Source of the DNA: Nitrospirota bacterium
GTDB lineage: Bacteria > Nitrospirota > Nitrospiria > Nitrospirales > UBA8639
Assembly (NCBI GenBank): GCA_020355985.1
Contig: CP070628.1
Span: 330,392 to 335,879 of the forward strand
DNA: 5,488 bases
Direction of reading: 5' to 3'
Position numbers and translations under genes: made by a program. The notes beneath the pieces were generated by a model that was given only the letters and a program-made list of their open reading frames with translations, made no database searches and was not told the DNA's origin. Position 1 is the stretch's first letter. Every line of letters begins with the position of its first letter. Shown piece by piece: positions 5,379 through 5,488 of this stretch.

Positions 5379-5488
5379 GTGGCAGCACATATTATTGATG
5401 GAAAAGCTCTGGCACTAAGTCTGCGAGAAGGTATCGCACAAGAGGTGAGTAGTCTTCAAAAAAACATGGGGATACAACCAGGTCTGGC
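5379..5488 (+). CDS. folD: Bifunctional methylenetetrahydrofolate dehydrogenase / cyclohydrolase FolD, N-terminus only (3' end outside window)
   Basis: FolD oxidises 5,10-methylene-THF to methenyl-THF and hydrolyses that to 10-formyl-THF, supplying one-carbon units in the cytoplasm. Only the first 36 codons are present. They begin MAAHIIDGKALALSLREGIAQEV, which matches the characteristic FolD N-terminus (M-x-A-x-IIDGKAxAxxxR). The stretch then leads into GIQPGL, where the family has a P-G-L-A sequence before its first beta strand. Catalytic Lys and cofactor residues lie beyond the window. The GTG start is supported by the family alignment and by the preceding AAAGGGGAG (5367-5375), though the spacing is short. 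An in-frame ATG at 5310 would add 23 residues unlike any FolD start I know. Confidence 0.85.
   Translation, partial: MAAHIIDGKALALSLREGIAQEVSSLQKNMGIQPGL

Noticed and set aside
1..5488. Search for CRISPR repeats, tRNA/rRNA genes, transposase genes, toxin-antitoxin or defence genes
   Set aside because: No regularly spaced repeats, no tRNA-like cloverleaf, and no such protein motifs were seen; the genes are mostly housekeeping.

Overview
The window looks like a stretch of ordinary bacterial chromosome. It carries the end of a type II fatty-acid synthesis cluster running into RNase III and an exported cyclophilin on the plus strand. A two-gene minus-strand unit of uncertain function follows, and then the first codons of folD. 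Most plus-strand genes have strong purine-rich ribosome binding sites, GTG and TTG starts are plausible, and base composition looks intermediate and uniform by eye. The fabG-acpP-fabF-rnc-cyclophilin order and the protein styles would fit a Nitrospirota (Nitrospira-like) or similar Gram-negative-type bacterium. That assignment is inference from general resemblance, not from a marker gene.

Layout: (1) 1-1942, plus strand: the C-terminal half of FabG (3-oxoacyl-ACP reductase), complete AcpP (acyl carrier protein, phosphopantetheine serine S36) and complete FabF (condensing enzyme with its Cys-His-His set). The gaps are 57 and 34 bases with no terminator visible, so they probably form one transcription unit that continues upstream. 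(2) 1943-2109: a 167-base spacer with a possible promoter. (3) 2110-3466, plus strand: rnc (RNase III) and, 16 bases on, a cyclophilin-type peptidyl-prolyl isomerase with a signal peptide. (4) 3467-3517: a short convergent junction. (5) 3518-5141, minus strand: an exported six-bladed beta-propeller protein, then a small protein with eight N-terminal cysteines whose start overlaps the propeller's stop by 8 bases. (6) 5142-5378: a divergent intergenic region with candidate promoters facing both ways and a perfect 7-bp dyad between them. (7) 5379 to the end: the first 36 codons of FolD, cut by the window edge.

Functionally, FabF condenses malonyl-ACP with acyl-ACP, FabG reduces the resulting ketone, and AcpP carries the chain. 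RNase III processes double-stranded RNA, and the cyclophilin probably assists folding in the periplasm. The minus-strand pair is the least understood part. No mobile element, CRISPR array, tRNA, rRNA or recognised defence system is visible. I found no convincing new system; the best leads are the cysteine-rich protein and its translational coupling to an exported propeller.
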